From: UPXZ01 sp047974405
Lineage (GTDB): Bacteria > Bacteroidota > Bacteroidia > Bacteroidales > Paludibacteraceae
Length of the DNA: 14,376 nucleotides
Direction of reading: 5' to 3'
Assembly (NCBI GenBank): GCA_047974405.1
Contig: JBKECI010000099.1
Location: 1 to 14,376 of the forward strand
Part shown: positions 13,904 to 14,376 of the stretch, in pieces
Layout of the letters: the number at the start of each line of letters is the position of its first letter
Position numbering within the stretch: position 1 is the first letter of the stretch
Program-made: the position numbers and the translations under genes
The notes under the pieces: generated by a model
Seen by the model: the letters and a program-made list of their open reading frames with translations, nothing else
Told to the model about the DNA's origin: nothing
The model's database searches: none

Positions 13904-14081
13904 GTAATATTTATTTGTTTTAAAAAGAGAAAATGTGGGGAAGTAAATAAAAAGCAAATATTCTTGTCAATATCTTTTTAATTAAATGCGACAAGATGAT
14001 TTATGTTATCAGGCAGGAAGAAAATAATTACTATAACAAGGGATAAACATAGAAGAAAACGTTTTTTTATGGTATTTGCCT

Positions 14082-14376
14082 CTACTTATTTTCAAAACAC
14101 AGCGCAGTAGCAACTTCTTTTGCCATATTTTTTCCTCGTATAATTTCCACTATTTTCAGGGCAAATGAGATAGCCACTCCGGGACCTTTTCCCGTTATAA
14201 TATTTCCCGATTTTACAACCGTTTTGTCCGAAATTTTTGCCCCGAGCAAGTTTTTTTCAAATCCCGGATACGAAATGGCTTCTTTGCCCTCCAAGATTCC
14301 TAATTTTCCCAACAGAGAAGGAGCAGCACAAATGGCGGCAATATTTTTTCCGGCATCATGCTGCTTTTTTAGCAAC
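14082..14376 (-). CDS. DJ-1/PfpI family protein, N-terminus outside the window
   Basis: The last 97-98 residues of a DJ-1/ThiJ/PfpI-type protein, a family including the glyoxalase/deglycase and redox-sensing proteins DJ-1, YajL and Hsp31; cytoplasmic. The nucleophile-elbow cysteine is in AAICAAPSLLG (codon 14328-14330). ISYPGFE, GNIITGKGPGVAISFAL and VEIIRGK are typical of the DJ-1 subgroup (usual form ITSRGPGTA-FAL). The reading is open to the window edge with LLKKQHDAGK, normally about 90 residues into such proteins, so roughly the first half is missing and no start should be called here. Which activity it has cannot be judged from this half. Confidence 0.9.
   Translation of the reverse strand, partial: LLKKQHDAGKNIAAICAAPSLLGKLGILEGKEAISYPGFEKNLLGAKISDKTVVKSGNIITGKGPGVAISFALKIVEIIRGKNMAKEVATALCFENK

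Larger units (their letters stand above)
13741..14081. other. 341-base gap between the DJ-1 gene and the DNRLRE gene
   Basis: No gene is seen. It holds the DNRLRE promoter motif, the hairpin at 13861-13903, and a weaker inverted repeat TCTTGTC (13962-13968) / GACAAGA (13990-13996). The rest is AT-rich without visible structure. Confidence 0.5.

Noticed and set aside
14373..14375. TTG as a start codon for the DJ-1 family gene
   Set aside because: The frame stays open to the window edge, and the residues there align to the middle of the family, so the true start lies outside.
1..14376. CRISPR array, tRNA or rRNA genes, insertion sequences, integrases, phage genes
   Set aside because: Looked for on both strands and none was seen.

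Overview
The window reads as chromosomal DNA of a member of the Bacteroidetes, most likely order Bacteroidales. Evidence: genes begin after A/T-rich leaders with almost no Shine-Dalgarno sequences; several upstream regions carry the Bacteroidetes -7 promoter motif TAnnTTTG; three genes look like type IX secretion system (T9SS) cargo with C-terminal sorting domains; and Ddl, RluD, Asd and ThrC all read like Bacteroidales versions. No tRNA, rRNA, CRISPR array, insertion sequence or phage gene was seen.

Layout. Positions 1-4955 are all on the minus strand. Read in transcription order they are: asd (aspartate-semialdehyde dehydrogenase, lysine/threonine/diaminopimelate pathway), an AT-rich unknown membrane-anchored coiled-coil protein, rluD (23S rRNA pseudouridine synthase), a ChrR-like NAD(P)H-dependent FMN/quinone reductase, and ddl (D-Ala-D-Ala ligase, cut by the window edge one or a few codons before its end). 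Positions 5047-11460 are all on the plus strand: a secreted multidomain protein with a lamin-tail domain and a type-B-like T9SS C-terminus, four consecutive FKBP-family genes, and thrC (threonine synthase). Positions 11521-14376 return to the minus strand: a partial DJ-1/PfpI gene at the edge, a DNRLRE-domain T9SS cargo protein, a small unknown ORF, and a truncated Asp-box (sialidase-like) T9SS cargo protein.

How the genes fit together. asd and thrC act in the same aspartate-to-threonine pathway but lie about 5 kb apart on opposite strands. asd (through diaminopimelate) and ddl both feed peptidoglycan synthesis. The FKBP cluster is the most distinctive part. It holds one FKBP with no signal peptide (probably cytoplasmic), then three predicted lipoproteins in a tight run. 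Two of these are full-length Mip/FkpA-type proteins (dimerisation domain plus FKBP domain). The middle one keeps only the dimerisation domain. This suggests a periplasmic proline-isomerase/chaperone set with a catalytically empty partner.

Other points of interest: a possible leader peptide with a strong Shine-Dalgarno sequence, interleaved with competing hairpins, upstream of ddl; an intrinsic terminator that contains a stop codon and ends just before the rluD start; two back-to-back hairpins before thrC; and the broken junction between the small ORF and the sialidase-like remnant. Gene identities come from motifs read by eye; no database search was possible.
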